Shown here piece after piece: positions 1-8,713 of a stretch of 64,000 bases of DNA. The stretch comes from VXOI01 sp965261945. Its GTDB lineage: Bacteria; Chloroflexota; Dehalococcoidia; Lucifugimonadales; UBA3495. Location of the stretch: NCBI GenBank assembly GCA_965261945.1, contig CBDHEF010000002.1, positions 1-64,000 on the forward strand, read 5' to 3'. Numbering within the stretch: the first letter of the stretch is position 1; the number at the start of each line of letters is the position of its first letter. Below the pieces are notes generated by a model, which searched no databases, was not told the DNA's origin, and saw only the letters and a list, made by a program, of their open reading frames with translations. The translations under genes and the position numbers were made by a program.

Positions 1-89
1 ACAGTCAGCTTTCCTGCCTGTGACCCTGTGTTTCTCGGTGCATGTCGCACAGCGGGTCTTGTATCCACGTTGGCGCTTGCCGGGGGTAT

Positions 90-917
90 TCAGTCCCAGT
101 CCAGGGGGTAGTAGATTCCGCCCTCGTAGTCCCGTTCGGTACTGAGCGTTACCCACTCGTCCTCGGCCCACTCCACGTCCACCCAGCCGACGCACTCCAT
201 GCGGTCCTGCGCCCTGAACTTGACTCGGAGTGAGGTTATCTTGCGGATGCTGTTGTTTGCGAGTGTCAGGCGGTCCGCTATTCCCCGACAGGTCACCAGC
301 GTGTGTACCGGCGGCGGGGCGGTGGCCGGCGGCGGGGCGGTGGCCGTAGGCGGGGCGGTGGCCGTAGGCGGGATGCACCAGTGCCGCCATGTCCACCCGC
401 CGAGCGGTCCCTGGGTCATGTTGTTGATCCTAAACTCTCCGCCGGATCTCTGACACTCGTCCCAGGCGCGGCGGGTTTCTGGAGACCACTCCGTTATCTG
501 TCGCACGGTCGGCGTGGGCGGTGGAGTTGGCGTTGGAAGTGGGGAACAATAGAACGCCGCCGAGTAGGGCGGGTGCCTCCGCTCGTTCTCATATCGCAGC
601 TCGTGGTGGGGATACCTGTCGCAGTTCCGCGTGCTCGCCTCCTCCCATAACCACTCGTTGAACGTGGATGTGGGTGGTGGTTCGGGCGTCACGCAGAAGA
701 GCCGGTAGTACGTCCAGAGGTAGCGGTCCGGGGATCCACGCAGGTCCTGCGGCTCATTCCGATAGTTCAAGTTCAGGGCCCTGTCTTCGCATGTGCTCGG
801 GTCTGTATAGAGCGATACCCACTCTTGGAATGTCGGCGTGGGTGCCTGGTTTCCGCCTCCGGTGCATCCCGCTGTTAGGGCCATGACCAGAAAGGTCAGT
901 ACGACGGCGGCTCTCAT
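90..917 (-). CDS. Secreted lipoprotein with a threefold Cys-containing repeat
   Basis: The 275-residue product starts with a lipoprotein signal peptide: a short basic start, a hydrophobic core and the lipobox LTAGC, so it is probably anchored outside the membrane. The mature part holds three tandem copies of a ~45-residue motif, each starting T[FV]-x-[EQ]-W or similar and ending in an aromatic stretch closed by Cys (endings YYRLFCV, SAAFYCS, WRHWCIP), joined by Pro/Thr linkers. A PTATAPP-rich linker leads to a C-terminal beta-looking domain. An upstream in-frame GTG exists at 926, but the ATG at 917 follows GGGGAG at good spacing. It lies about 30 bases below the first copy of the shared promoter element. 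I do not recognise the family; the function is unknown, with surface exposure as an inference. Confidence 0.72.
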   Translation of the reverse strand: MRAAVVLTFLVMALTAGCTGGGNQAPTPTFQEWVSLYTDPSTCEDRALNLNYRNEPQDLRGSPDRYLWTYYRLFCVTPEPPPTSTFNEWLWEEASTRNCDRYPHHELRYENERRHPPYSAAFYCSPLPTPTPPPTPTVRQITEWSPETRRAWDECQRSGGEFRINNMTQGPLGGWTWRHWCIPPTATAPPTATAPPPATAPPPVHTLVTCRGIADRLTLANNSIRKITSLRVKFRAQDRMECVGWVDVEWAEDEWVTLSTERDYEGGIYYPLDWD

Positions 918-940
918 CCGCTCCACTCCCCGCGAACTTC

Positions 941-990
941 CGTCGTGATCGTAACACCGGGCGTTTGCACGGTCGTTTGACGGGGCGTGG
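941..990 (-). promoter_or_regulatory. Shared promoter element, copy 1
   Basis: On the minus strand this reads GTCAAA, exactly 22 bases, then an extended -10 box TGTTACGAT (hexamer at 948-953). The invariant core CGCCCGGTG precedes the -10. It sits about 30 bases upstream of the lipoprotein start. The same layout recurs at 3644, 4541, 6170 and 10180. Confidence 0.7.
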
Positions 991-999
991 AAGTAAAAA

Positions 1000-1022
1000 G
1001 ACCCGGCCGTTCCTGGCCGGGC
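1000..1022 (-). terminator. Rho-independent terminator
   Basis: CCCGGCC at 1002-1008 pairs with GGCCGGG at 1015-1021 across a 6-base loop. On the minus strand the hairpin is followed by CTTTTTAC. It ends the transcript carrying the zinc-finger peptide and HEPN genes, directly before promoter copy 1. Confidence 0.75.
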
Positions 1023-1105
1023 CTCTCATCCCTGCGTTTGGTTGCTCGCTACTTCGCGGAGGGGATCTGGCGCCGTGGTATTGGGTCCAGGTTTCTGGGT
1101 GGTCG

Positions 1106-1222
1106 TCACAGCTTCTTGCCCTCCATGACTCCCGGGTGGTCTTCTCTGTAGTGGGCCATCAGGGTTGCCGAGTCATACCGTTGCATCCCCCGGCAGCGCG
1201 GGCATTGGTGCAGGTACGCCAT
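1106..1222 (-). CDS. 38-residue zinc-finger-like microprotein
   Basis: This short ORF encodes 38 residues with a CPRC pair followed by an H-x5-H pair (MAHYREDH), the spacing of a single C2H2-type zinc finger; the rest is basic. The ATG at 1222 follows GGGAGG with six bases between, a strong ribosome-binding site. It is the last gene before the terminator at 1000-1022 and is read after the HEPN gene, 67 bases downstream of its stop. A nucleic-acid- or protein-binding role is plausible but inferred only from the Cys/His pattern. Confidence 0.55.
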   Translation of the reverse strand: MAYLHQCPRCRGMQRYDSATLMAHYREDHPGVMEGKKL

Positions 1223-1289
1223 ATCCATCCTCCCTGCTGGCTTGCCGGTTCCGGCTCCGGTGCGGACTGCTCCGGCATCTGTGTATGAC

Positions 1290-2084
1290 CTAGCTGAAGA
1301 CCTTCACTGCGAAGACGGTTGCTGCCGATAGCATGGCTACGAGTGCGCCTGCTGGCAGTACGTTGAGCATGCGCCTGCCTGTTTCTGCCGGAAATCTGCC
1401 TGAGGTCAACTTGGTCCAGACTAGGCAAGCGGTTATCCACAGGATTAGTATGACTGGCATCATCGTGAATCCAGCTGTGATGCTTGGTTCGTTCCACCGG
1501 GTGATCTCGTATCCAAGGTACGCGCCGGCGACTGCGGTTGGGGCTCCTATTTCGAGGGGTGTCTCCTCAAGCAGCTTTTTTCTCAGATACTCGGTAGTCT
1601 TCCCTATCGTTAGGGTAGTGAACCTTGCTGCTCCTTCTATCCACTCTCCTGCTGGGTCGTTGGACGGTTCGGATGTGCTGTGCCGGCGGGAACTTGGCTT
1701 GGCCCCGGCTGCCCTCTTGCTCGAGTCCCTTTTCCCTCTCGAACTGTCTGGAGCGGCGAGTTGCGTCTTCAGCCTCATTCCCTCCGCTACTGAGTGTTCC
1801 GCTCCTATCTCGTAGAGCGCACTGATGGTCGTGTTCACGCATCGCCTTGCCAGCCGCGGGCTTATGTCCTTGACCGGGTTGTGGCTGATGTCATTTCTCG
1901 CTTTCCGTGCGTCCTTGGAGATCTCTACCAACTTTCGGTTCCTTCCGTATCGCCTTTCCACTTCCCGTTCGATTTCGGACGGCTCCATCGGCTGTGCTGA
2001 ATTCAGAAATTTGTTCATTTCTCTTTCGTACAGCTTCATAGCGTCTTGGGCTATCGCCATGTTTCTGTTCCTGACACGGACCAT
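1290..2084 (-). CDS. HEPN-domain protein with C-terminal membrane helices
   Basis: A 264-residue protein. The first ~100 residues are helical and contain RNDISH, the R-x4-H signature of HEPN domains, in a context (basic helix, RNDISHN, then an ISALYEIGAEH helix) resembling the Swt1-type HEPN family. HEPN domains are often metal-independent ribonucleases in toxin, abortive-infection and CRISPR accessory proteins. A low-complexity basic linker (~residues 110-140) leads to three hydrophobic segments in the last ~90 residues, which would tether it to the membrane. It lies 63 bases downstream of the Ig-like surface protein and upstream of the zinc-finger peptide in the same direction, so an operon is likely. 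RNase activity is inferred; the family call rests on motif and helix pattern only. Confidence 0.6.
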   Translation of the reverse strand: MVRVRNRNMAIAQDAMKLYEREMNKFLNSAQPMEPSEIEREVERRYGRNRKLVEISKDARKARNDISHNPVKDISPRLARRCVNTTISALYEIGAEHSVAEGMRLKTQLAAPDSSRGKRDSSKRAAGAKPSSRRHSTSEPSNDPAGEWIEGAARFTTLTIGKTTEYLRKKLLEETPLEIGAPTAVAGAYLGYEITRWNEPSITAGFTMMPVILILWITACLVWTKLTSGRFPAETGRRMLNVLPAGALVAMLSAATVFAVKVFS

Positions 2085-2147
2085 TGGTAGAGTTCTCCCG
2101 CCCGCGGTTGGTGGAATGCGTCGTCCTGCTCGTTCTCTCTTACTGCC

Positions 2148-3216
2148 TCATCGGGATCTAGTAAGAGCTTTGTATATTCCTAGTACAGCGAGTCCGGCGA
2201 TTATTATTCCCGCGATTATGGAGCTCGTGTTCCACCCCTCGCGGTCCTCGGTTGTAGGGGTTTGTTGGACCTGTCCGGCCTCCAGTGTCGCTGCTGGTCT
2301 TTCCTTGGCCGTCAGAGTGATTTCCTGTTCGTCTTGGCCTTTATCCCCGGCGCTGTTGCCGTAGTACCACTCCATCTTGCCCTTCAATGAGAACTCACCG
2401 GGCTGGTTGGCGACCAGGGTCACGATGATTGCTCTGTCTTCTCCTGGGCTTAGCGTATGGGTCACGCTGCATCTCGCTGCGCATGATTCCGCAAACTCCG
2501 CGCTGCTGATTGAGATCCCCGGTGGCACCTCGAGTATGGCCTGAGCCGTCATGGCCTCATTCGCTATCGGGTTGATCATGGACAGGGTTACGTGGACAGG
2601 TTCTCCTTCTACTACCTCTGTGACGGCGGCATGTAGGTTGACTGGACTCAGGACTTTGTTCTCGTCTCTGGCGGTCACCGTCAGCGTCTGTTCTGCTGTA
2701 GTTTCTTGGACTGTTGGATTCCCTTCCGTCGTCCAGGTCGCTGTTGCCCCTATCGTATAAATTCCGTGGGTTTCCGCGGTTACCTCTACCGAGTTCTCCT
2801 CGTTGCTGGTCCCCGGCTCCAGCCTTATCTCGGCGGTGCACTGCACGTTGCAGTGTTCGCTCGCCCAACCGTTTCCTGCCTGTCGCGTCACCGTCGCGTT
2901 GTCTGGGATCTTCAGGCTGACCGTCGTTGTCACCGCTGGGTTATCTTTGGGGTTCGTTGCAGTTATGGTGATTCTCGAGCTTTTCCCTGCTTCTATTGTG
3001 CTCCTCGTTGTGTGAAGCCTCGCCTCGGCCGGGCCGGAACGGTACCGGTGTTGGAACTTCTGTCTGCTGGGGATCGGCGGAGTTCTCGGTCGCTCTGTCC
3101 TTCTCTGCGGCTAGCGCCGTGTAGATGTGGGTCGGGGTTGCTCCTGTCACTGCTAGACATAGCGCGATGGCTGAGATTCCTACGGCCGCGGTCGCTATCT
3201 TTTTGCGGAGTAGCAT
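2148..3216 (-). pseudogene. Ig-like/CARDB-type surface protein split by a frameshift
   Basis: Two overlapping reading frames make one sensible protein. Frame one starts at ATG 3216 (after AGGAGA) with a basic stretch and a hydrophobic helix, then a Pro-rich linker. Near 3010-3050 the sense passes to a second frame that carries two ~110-residue beta-sandwich domains of the CARDB/archaeal-adhesin kind (each with a Cys pair) and ends in a C-terminal membrane helix plus TRSR. Frame two is open upstream of its first start codon with surface-protein-like sequence, so the two halves were once joined. A +1 shift (one extra base) or an assembly indel explains the break. An alternative longer start at 3390 lacks a good Shine-Dalgarno. 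The function was probably an envelope-anchored binding protein. Confidence 0.6.
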
Positions 3217-3468
3217 CCAGTCTCCTGCGCGGCTGGCCTTCTGGCTCTCCCGGCTCGAGGCTATTCTGCCTTGGTCTGTTGTAGTAAGGGTTCGCTCTCT
3301 CGGTTCGGGCTGGAACTCCCTGTCCCTGTAACTCAGGAAGCTTTTCCCTAGCCTCTTAGGTAGGCGGGGACTCCCTTTGGCCTGTCTCATACGACTCGTC
3401 TTGCTACCGTTGCCGGCGGCTCCAGCATTTATGCGGAGAGCCTTGATCGGGTAGTTGGTGAGCGCAAT

Positions 3469-3621
3469 CTACCGTTTCTTCTGGGTTTTCGGCCTGCGCC
3501 GCTTTCTCTTTTTCTGGTCACTGGGCAACTCGCGCCGCGGGCGACCGTAGATCAGTTGGTCAAGTCGGTCGTGTAGCGGCTGAAATAAGCTTGGGGATCT
3601 GCCTTTGTACCTGCCACTCAT
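3469..3621 (-). CDS. 50-residue highly basic microprotein
   Basis: The ORF encodes 50 residues with a strongly basic tail (KKRKRRRPKTQKKR). The ATG at 3621 follows GAGGT with eight bases between, and the start is ~29 bases from the -10 hexamer of promoter copy 2, the same distance as for the lipoprotein and the 9705 membrane-protein gene. That promoter placement is the main reason to believe it is expressed. Composition suggests nucleic-acid or ribosome binding; I recognise no family. It would be the first gene of the transcript running through the surface-protein, HEPN and zinc-finger genes. Confidence 0.5.
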   Translation of the reverse strand: MSGRYKGRSPSLFQPLHDRLDQLIYGRPRRELPSDQKKRKRRRPKTQKKR

Positions 3622-3643
3622 AAGTGCTGACCTCTACAGAGAA

Positions 3644-3693
3644 TGTCGTGATCGTAACACCGGGCGGCTGCACGTTCGTTTGACGCGGTGTAG
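3644..3693 (-). promoter_or_regulatory. Shared promoter element, copy 2
   Basis: GTCAAA (TTTGAC on plus, 3679-3684), 22 bases, then TGTTACGAT with the hexamer at 3651-3656. The core between them is nearly identical to copy 1. It reads toward the 50-residue ORF and the operon downstream. Confidence 0.7.
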
Positions 3694-3848
3694 GAACTAA
3701 ACCAAAGCCAAGGTGAAATGCGCATTTGATAGAGTACCTGAGGACGGGGGGACTGACTTAAATGTGCGGACTGGAGAGCTTTACTTGGCAGCGCTGCCCT
3801 GCTCTCATCATTTCAGAAATGTAGATCCCACCGTGGCTTTAGTTTAGG

Positions 3849-3875
3849 AGACCCGGCCGTCTCTGGGCCGGGTCT
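3849..3875. terminator. Strong hairpin below the recombinase remnant
   Basis: AGACCCGGCC at 3849-3858 pairs perfectly with GGCCGGGTCT at 3866-3875 over a 7-base loop. It resembles the hairpin at 1000-1022 but lacks a clean T run. It lies between the recombinase remnant and the next promoter copy. Confidence 0.5.
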
Positions 3876-3976
3876 TGGAAAGGGACTTGCTGCGCCACGA
3901 GGTTCGCAATCTCGCGGAAGTGTTCGTCCTGGCGCCGACGGCGGAAGCGCTGAGGGTCGAGCTTGGACTTTCCCGG

Positions 3977-4481
3977 TCAGGGAGCGGGACTGGGCGGGAG
4001 CAGTACCTCCTGCTCCGTCGCCCCGGCCAGGTGGCTGTCGGCCGGCAGCGGTATGGGGTAGACGACCACCGCCCGGTCGGGGAAGAGCTTGACGGTCCGT
4101 GATCAGCATCACCAGGAAGTTCCTGGTCACTTCCGCGCTGCCTGCCTCTCTCAGGAAGGGTGCGAGGTCTTCTATCAGAATGCTGATGTCCTCGTCCGGG
4201 AGGCTGCTGCCCGCGTTCCCCTGTTCCTCGTACTCCCTGATTACGGACTGCACGGTGGCGACGCTCTTCTTGGCGAGGATCGCGTTCAGCACACCGGTGA
4301 TTACCAGCCGGTCGGTGACGTGGGCTGGGAGCATGACCTCCGTGCCGGTCCTGTGCTCTTGGTTACAGATGTACAGGGCCACGTGGTCTCCGGTAGCCTT
4401 GTCGTAGCGCATCGGCGCCCCGCAGCTGCCGCAGCTGATCAGCCCGGCCAGGGGAGTCTTGGCAGTGGTATCGGTGGTCAT
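3977..4481 (-). pseudogene. C-terminal remnant of a large serine recombinase
   Basis: The first ~130 codons encode a recombinase zinc-ribbon region (GLISCGSCGAPMRY followed by YICNQEHRTG) and the helical segment that normally follows it in large serine integrases. At about 4097 the frame breaks; the adjacent frame continues with VKLFPDRAVVVYPIPLPADS, the usual C-terminal beta-strand region, and stops at 3977. Dropping one base restores a continuous C-terminus. The catalytic N-terminal resolvase domain and the recombinase domain are absent, so it cannot catalyse recombination. Promoter copy 3 lies upstream. It suggests a former integrative element here. Confidence 0.75.
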
Positions 4482-4540
4482 TGGGCTTTACGCTCCCGCG
4501 CCGGCGGCGTGTGGTTCCGGTTTCCGCTCCGACTGAACTT

Positions 4541-4590
4541 CCGCCGTGATCGTAGCACCGGGCGGCTGCACAGGCTTTTGACCCGGCATG
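4541..4590 (-). promoter_or_regulatory. Shared promoter element, copy 3
   Basis: GTCAAA (TTTGAC on plus, 4577-4582), 22 bases, then TGCTACGAT with the hexamer at 4549-4554. It reads toward the recombinase remnant, whose start at 4481 is 67 bases below the hexamer. A hairpin at 4593-4626 (AGGGGATTGC against GCAATCCCCT) just upstream probably ends the preceding transcript. Confidence 0.65.
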
Positions 4591-4652
4591 GGAAGGGGAT
4601 TGCGTCCAAATCTGGAAGCAATCCCCTCTGCGCTGTGTGGGTTGGTTGGCTG

Positions 4653-4820
4653 CTACATGCCTCGGATCGTGGCTGCGTTGGTGCCGGGGAGCATCCGGCC
4701 GTCGTGGTCGCAGATCGCGCCCGAGGCGTTGCGGTCGGTGGTCTCGGGCAGGGTGACGGTGGCGTCGCCGTCGACCGTGAGGGCATGGTCATGGGGCCTC
4801 GTGTGGTTTTCCTGGGTCAT
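4653..4820 (-). CDS. 55-residue acidic/histidine-containing ORF coupled to the Fn3 gene
   Basis: The ATG at 4818-4820 overlaps the final TGA of the preceding fibronectin-like gene as ATGA, the usual sign of translational coupling. The 55-residue product has several His and Asp residues and no membrane segment or known motif. It is followed by the 4593-4626 hairpin. Coupling and terminator placement are the only support; no homologue is recognised. Confidence 0.4.
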   Translation of the reverse strand: MTQENHTRPHDHALTVDGDATVTLPETTDRNASGAICDHDGRMLPGTNAATIRGM

Positions 4821-6087
4821 GGCGTTCCATCCACCATTTGATTGGAGCTGGGAGCAGGCAACATGTGGAAAACCTGTTCACTGATTTCCTTGCTGTTCAC
4901 TCCATCTTTTACAGCTAGGATTCGGTAGAGGTACAGGGTGTCCTGCTCCACTCGCTGGTCCACACAGAAATGGAAACCCGCGCCCCCCAGCCTCATGTTG
5001 CACCAGCTTGGTCCACTGATCTGTTGCTATTCGCCGTTGAGAGCTTCGGAGTGAGGAATTACCCGGCCAGACCTTGACACTTCCGTTTCCTCATAGGTCA
5101 TCTGGGTTTGGCGGTAGATGAGGAACTCGTCCGGGTTCGCCGGATTGGTCGCCACCGTTTTGGGGCCCCACCACAGACGAACTCCGGACGCTCTTGACTT
5201 GCTTCTCATAGAAGCCACAGTCATGGGAGCCAGTGGTGCGTCATCGGCAGCGTTGAATGTAACCGTCCGTTGGCAGGGATCGGAGTGGGAATTTGACTGC
5301 GCACCGCCGCACTCCGCCGTGCCAGAAACCGAGACCAGGTAGTTGTACCTGCGACCTTCCGCCACATCACCGTCGCCGTCGTGGTATTGGTCTCGCACAA
5401 AGTCATGCTCGTCGGTCAGAGAGAACGTGGAGAGGTCCACGCCGTCAACGGTCTCTTGAACCCCGGCAACCTCCGTGACCTCGCGCTCCGGTGGGTAGAG
5501 GACATCGTGCCCATCCCCAATGTGGCGAACTATGCGGTATGACTGGACCGGGTTCTGGGTGCCGCAGCCGTCACGATAGTAACCGGAGCCGGATATTGTG
5601 GCTGAGGTCTCTCCATCGGTCGAGAGGCTCACCGATAGTTCCACCTTCCTTGTGTCGTAGGGGACGCACCTGTGGTTGATGCTTCTGGTCCAATTGGACC
5701 ATCGTTCACCTGTGCCATCGTTCAGGTCAAACTCTGCCCGCAATCGGAAGGTGTACAGAGCGGTGCCGTCTAGGATGAGGTCGTGAGCTTGGCCCTCATT
5801 GTTGAACTCACGGTGATATGGTGCCGAGTACCGGCCCTCGTCGTCGAGAAAGCGCTCCTCAATTTCATAGCCGGTTATGGTGGGAGGGTTGGTGTCGGCT
5901 GGGTCCGTCCACTCAAAGTCAACCTGCATCAGGTCGTCGTCGGCGTCCACCCCGCGAGTGATACTTTCAATATGGAAACCCGCGGGCTTCCACGCTTCCT
6001 CGGCCGGGGGTTCTGGGCCAGCGCCGGAGTGCTTCCCCCAATAACCAGAATCACTAGGGTCAACAGGGATAGAAATAGCTTACTCAA
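4817..6087 (-). pseudogene. Secreted fibronectin type III protein with a frameshift and an in-frame amber stop
   Basis: TTG at 6087 follows AGAGGTG and opens a clear signal peptide (hydrophobic core, then PALAQN). Just after the cleavage site the frame is lost at a run of five C on the coding strand (near 6005); one extra C would join it to PAEEAWKPAGFHIE and the 307-codon frame ending at 5027. That frame encodes about three Fn3-like repeats (WTDPADTNPPTITGYEIEE; NPVQSYRIVRH; NPDEFLIYRQ). At 5027-5029 a TAG interrupts it, yet the same frame continues for ~70 codons with YLYRILAVKDGVNSKE, the last strands of an Fn3 domain, to a TGA at 4817. Two lesions suggest decay; a homopolymer sequencing error could explain the first but not the amber codon. 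Confidence 0.7.
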
Positions 6088-6169
6088 TGTCGTCACCTCT
6101 TAACTCCTGCGAAGCTTACTTCAGAGATGCCGAGGCCGAGGCCGGCATCGTTACCCTGCGAACTCTCGT

Positions 6170-6210
6170 CGTGATCGTAACACCGGGCGGCTGTACGGTC
6201 GTTTGACGCC
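6170..6210 (-). promoter_or_regulatory. Shared promoter element, copy 4
   Basis: GTCAAA (TTTGAC on plus, 6202-6207), 22 bases, then TGTTACGAT with the hexamer at 6174-6179, upstream of the fibronectin-like gene starting at 6087. Confidence 0.7.
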
Positions 6211-6302
6211 GCGTTAAACCGTCCAACTTTACCTCTCTCCTGATGTGCTACCTTCCCCTTGGGATTGGTCCTGGTCATGTTCGGAAAAGTGTTGTATACG
6301 GA

Positions 6303-6329
6303 TAGCCAAACGGTCTGACCGATTGGCTA
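6303..6329 (-). terminator. Long stem-loop below the large Fn3/cadherin-like gene
   Basis: TAGCCAA-x-CGGT pairs with ACCG-x-TTGGCTA around a 3-base loop, giving an 11-bp stem with one mismatch. It lies between the 6488 stop and promoter copy 4. There is no strong T run, so terminator function is likely rather than certain. The rest of 6330-6487 shows no gene. Confidence 0.5.
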
Positions 6330-6487
6330 CTTCTGCTTCTGCCTCGACCTCTGCCGGATTGAGGTGGTTGATCCGTTGCTCATTGGCCTCAAAATCAATG
6401 CGGCGGTAGGGGTTGCAACATCCCGTTCTCCCACTTCGACTGGTTCGTAATGGGGATTATATGGGAATTGTTCACCAAACCCCTAAA

Positions 6488-8323
6488 TCAACTTCCTAGA
6501 TGTGGTATCGTCACCTGAATGCTGTTGGATAGTTTCTTTCCATTGAGCATACAAATGGCCCCCACCGCCCCGCAGTCGGATGCTCGCGCTAATGCAATCG
6601 TCATCGCTCTCGCCTCCAGTGGCTCCACCCGAATAACCCAACTCTGATTGCTGCCACTGACCAGCCGGCCAGCCGTGATTACCCGTGAGTTGGTTGTCTG
6701 AAAGGCTTCATCTCGCAATATTGCGTAACTCAGCCCGGAGACGTGCTCACTGAAATGCAGTTCAATGGCAACCGGGTCTGAACCGTTGTGACTGGCTGGT
6801 ACACTGCGGAACTCAGCGGTTAGCGGCGGCTCAGGCGTGGGTTGGGGTGCAGGCGTAGCTGTTGGTACTGGCGTATTTGGGGGTTGGGGTTCAGGCGTGG
6901 GCACTCCGAGACGTTGTGCGGTGGCATAATCGGTATTGAACTGTGCCTTGCCCCATGGACCGAATCCCGAGGAATTGATTGCTCGTATCTGAATCGTATA
7001 TGCAGTGTTGGGTGTGAGACCAACGATGGTGTGTCCAATCCCCTCCGCATCGTCCGAGCCATCAACCGGTAAGTAAACCAAAGCCCCACCATCGTCTAGG
7101 CACTGGTCTCCAGGTACACGACTGATTTCCGTCCACCCCTCTGAGCTGGACTCACGATAGCGAATGTCGTAACCGTCAATCATGGGGCGTCCTTCATTGA
7201 ACGGAGCGGTCCAGCACACTGTCGTATCACGTTTTCCCGCCGTAGCGGAGTCCTTTTCAACAACGGGTTTAATGACACCAGTCATGTCGACGGGAATGTC
7301 AGTCAGGTCTGTAATATCCAACACGACCTTTTGGGTAGTGATTGTGTGCTCGTGGAGGTCATATACCTTTATCACGAAATTGTGTTCTTGTTGTGTCTCG
7401 TAGTCAAACGTTATACCGGTAAAGAGAAAGGAGTTCTCGGCGACCAGTACGTAATCGTCAATTGCTTCTTCGGGCGCGTATTCTATCCAAACACGAGACG
7501 ACTTTTCGCCCACCGTAGGGTCCAAATCATCTAACGCGAGTTCCGTTATCCTCAAGCCGCCGGGTTGGTTTTCCATTATCCCAATAATCCAATCACCATT
7601 CGCCGCCACTCTGCACTGGTATGGACATGCATCATGACCATTTACTATTGTGGTGGGATAGGCGGGGTTGCTTGGATAGCCGTGCAAGCTGATTTTCCCG
7701 ACCGCTGGTTGTCCGTCTGCATCATGAGCGGTGTTGGTGTATTCATTAAAACCACTACGGGTCTTGAGCCGGTTGCCGATCAGCCATCCGGGGCTACCGC
7801 TGTCAGCAACGTATTTGGTGATGGCCATTGACATTGACGAGTCTTTGCCCACGGCAACGCGGTAGACGGTGGATGGTTCTAGGTGCAAATGCTGGGGGAG
7901 GTCATAGCTGAGTATAAACTCGCCGTTGGCCGGCGTCCCAGCACTGGGGCGATCCCACCGGGCCAGGCGCAGCCAATGCTTACTATAGAATGAAAATACG
8001 TCGGGATGGGGGTTCCTAACCCATAGCGATACTTCGGGCTGGTTGGCCACGGCGCCATTCGTAAGCGTCGCATTGGCGAAGGCTATATCCAGGCTGGTAA
8101 GTCCATACCCGGATGAGTTTGCTCCGGTGGTGAATTCTTGGGCGTGGTCTTTGCTCCGATCGCTGCTGGATGTCATTGCTTGTTTTATGTTGCTGGTGAG
8201 CGCATCGGAGGTCTTTTCTCCAAGCACATCGCTGGAAGTCCCCAATAACATTGCCAAGACGAGGAACCCTGCTATCAAGAGCATGGATGCAATAGTGATG
8301 GTGGTCGTTTTCCTTATCCGCAT
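6488..8323 (-). CDS. Large secreted surface protein with choice-of-anchor-like, cadherin-like and Fn3 domains
   Basis: 611 residues from ATG 8323, chosen because AGGAG lies six bases upstream and because it starts a signal-anchor (basic MRIRK, then ~22 hydrophobic residues); the frame is open 62 codons further upstream without a site. Residues ~45-190 resemble the anchor-like beta domain common in Chloroflexota exoproteins (EFTTGANSSGYGLTSLDIAF). A cadherin-like stretch follows (~270-340), then a typical Fn3 domain (~350-460, ending GLTPNTAYTIQIRAINSSGF), a PTPEPQPP-type linker and a C-terminal beta domain. Probably cell-surface binding. Unlike its neighbours it is intact and lacks the shared promoter element; the IS relics begin about 160 bp upstream. 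Confidence 0.75.
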   Translation of the reverse strand: MRIRKTTTITIASMLLIAGFLVLAMLLGTSSDVLGEKTSDALTSNIKQAMTSSSDRSKDHAQEFTTGANSSGYGLTSLDIAFANATLTNGAVANQPEVSLWVRNPHPDVFSFYSKHWLRLARWDRPSAGTPANGEFILSYDLPQHLHLEPSTVYRVAVGKDSSMSMAITKYVADSGSPGWLIGNRLKTRSGFNEYTNTAHDADGQPAVGKISLHGYPSNPAYPTTIVNGHDACPYQCRVAANGDWIIGIMENQPGGLRITELALDDLDPTVGEKSSRVWIEYAPEEAIDDYVLVAENSFLFTGITFDYETQQEHNFVIKVYDLHEHTITTQKVVLDITDLTDIPVDMTGVIKPVVEKDSATAGKRDTTVCWTAPFNEGRPMIDGYDIRYRESSSEGWTEISRVPGDQCLDDGGALVYLPVDGSDDAEGIGHTIVGLTPNTAYTIQIRAINSSGFGPWGKAQFNTDYATAQRLGVPTPEPQPPNTPVPTATPAPQPTPEPPLTAEFRSVPASHNGSDPVAIELHFSEHVSGLSYAILRDEAFQTTNSRVITAGRLVSGSNQSWVIRVEPLEARAMTIALARASDCGAVGAICMLNGKKLSNSIQVTIPHLGS

Positions 8324-8479
8324 AACAACTCCTAACAATATGTTTCTGAATGATTTAGCCCGAACCCACCGAAGGAGTGGGGAATAAAGAGGTGCTGAAG
8401 GGGTAAGATGGTGCTCCCCTGAATCTGGGATAATGGTTTTTGCACAGAAAACCGACCCGAAACAAGGAGCACCCAATAA

Positions 8480-8710
8480 CTGCATCGACGATGCCGACGT
8501 GTTACGCACCGGGGGACGGCCTGCACCCTGGGCGGCATGGTCAAGGCGCCATCCACCCTAGGCACCTTCCTGCGCAGCTTCCGCTGGGGCCACGTCCGCC
8601 GGTTGGACCGGGTGAGCCGCGAGTTGCTGGCCCGTTCCTGGGCCGCCGGTGCCGGACCCGGCGACGGGCCGTTGACCATCGACCTGGACTCCACCATCTG
8701 CGAGACCTCC
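8480..8710 (+). pseudogene. IS1380-family transposase fragment
   Basis: Read in two frames with a shift near 8515, this encodes CIDDADVLRTGG and then GGMVKAPSTLGTFLRSFRWG up to LTIDLDSTICET, the N-terminal third of an IS1380-type DDE transposase around the first catalytic Asp. It breaks off at ~8710, where the minus-strand IS110-type fragment begins. Both ends of the element are missing. Confidence 0.75.
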
Positions 8711-8713
8711 CCA

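Noticed and set aside
3977..4481. An intact site-specific recombinase that could mobilise the accessory block
   Set aside because: Only the zinc-ribbon and C-terminal region remain, in two frames; the catalytic domain is absent.
6093..6278. A 61-codon minus-strand ORF over promoter copy 4
   Set aside because: It runs through the promoter element and overlaps the start of the Fn3 gene; no ribosome site.
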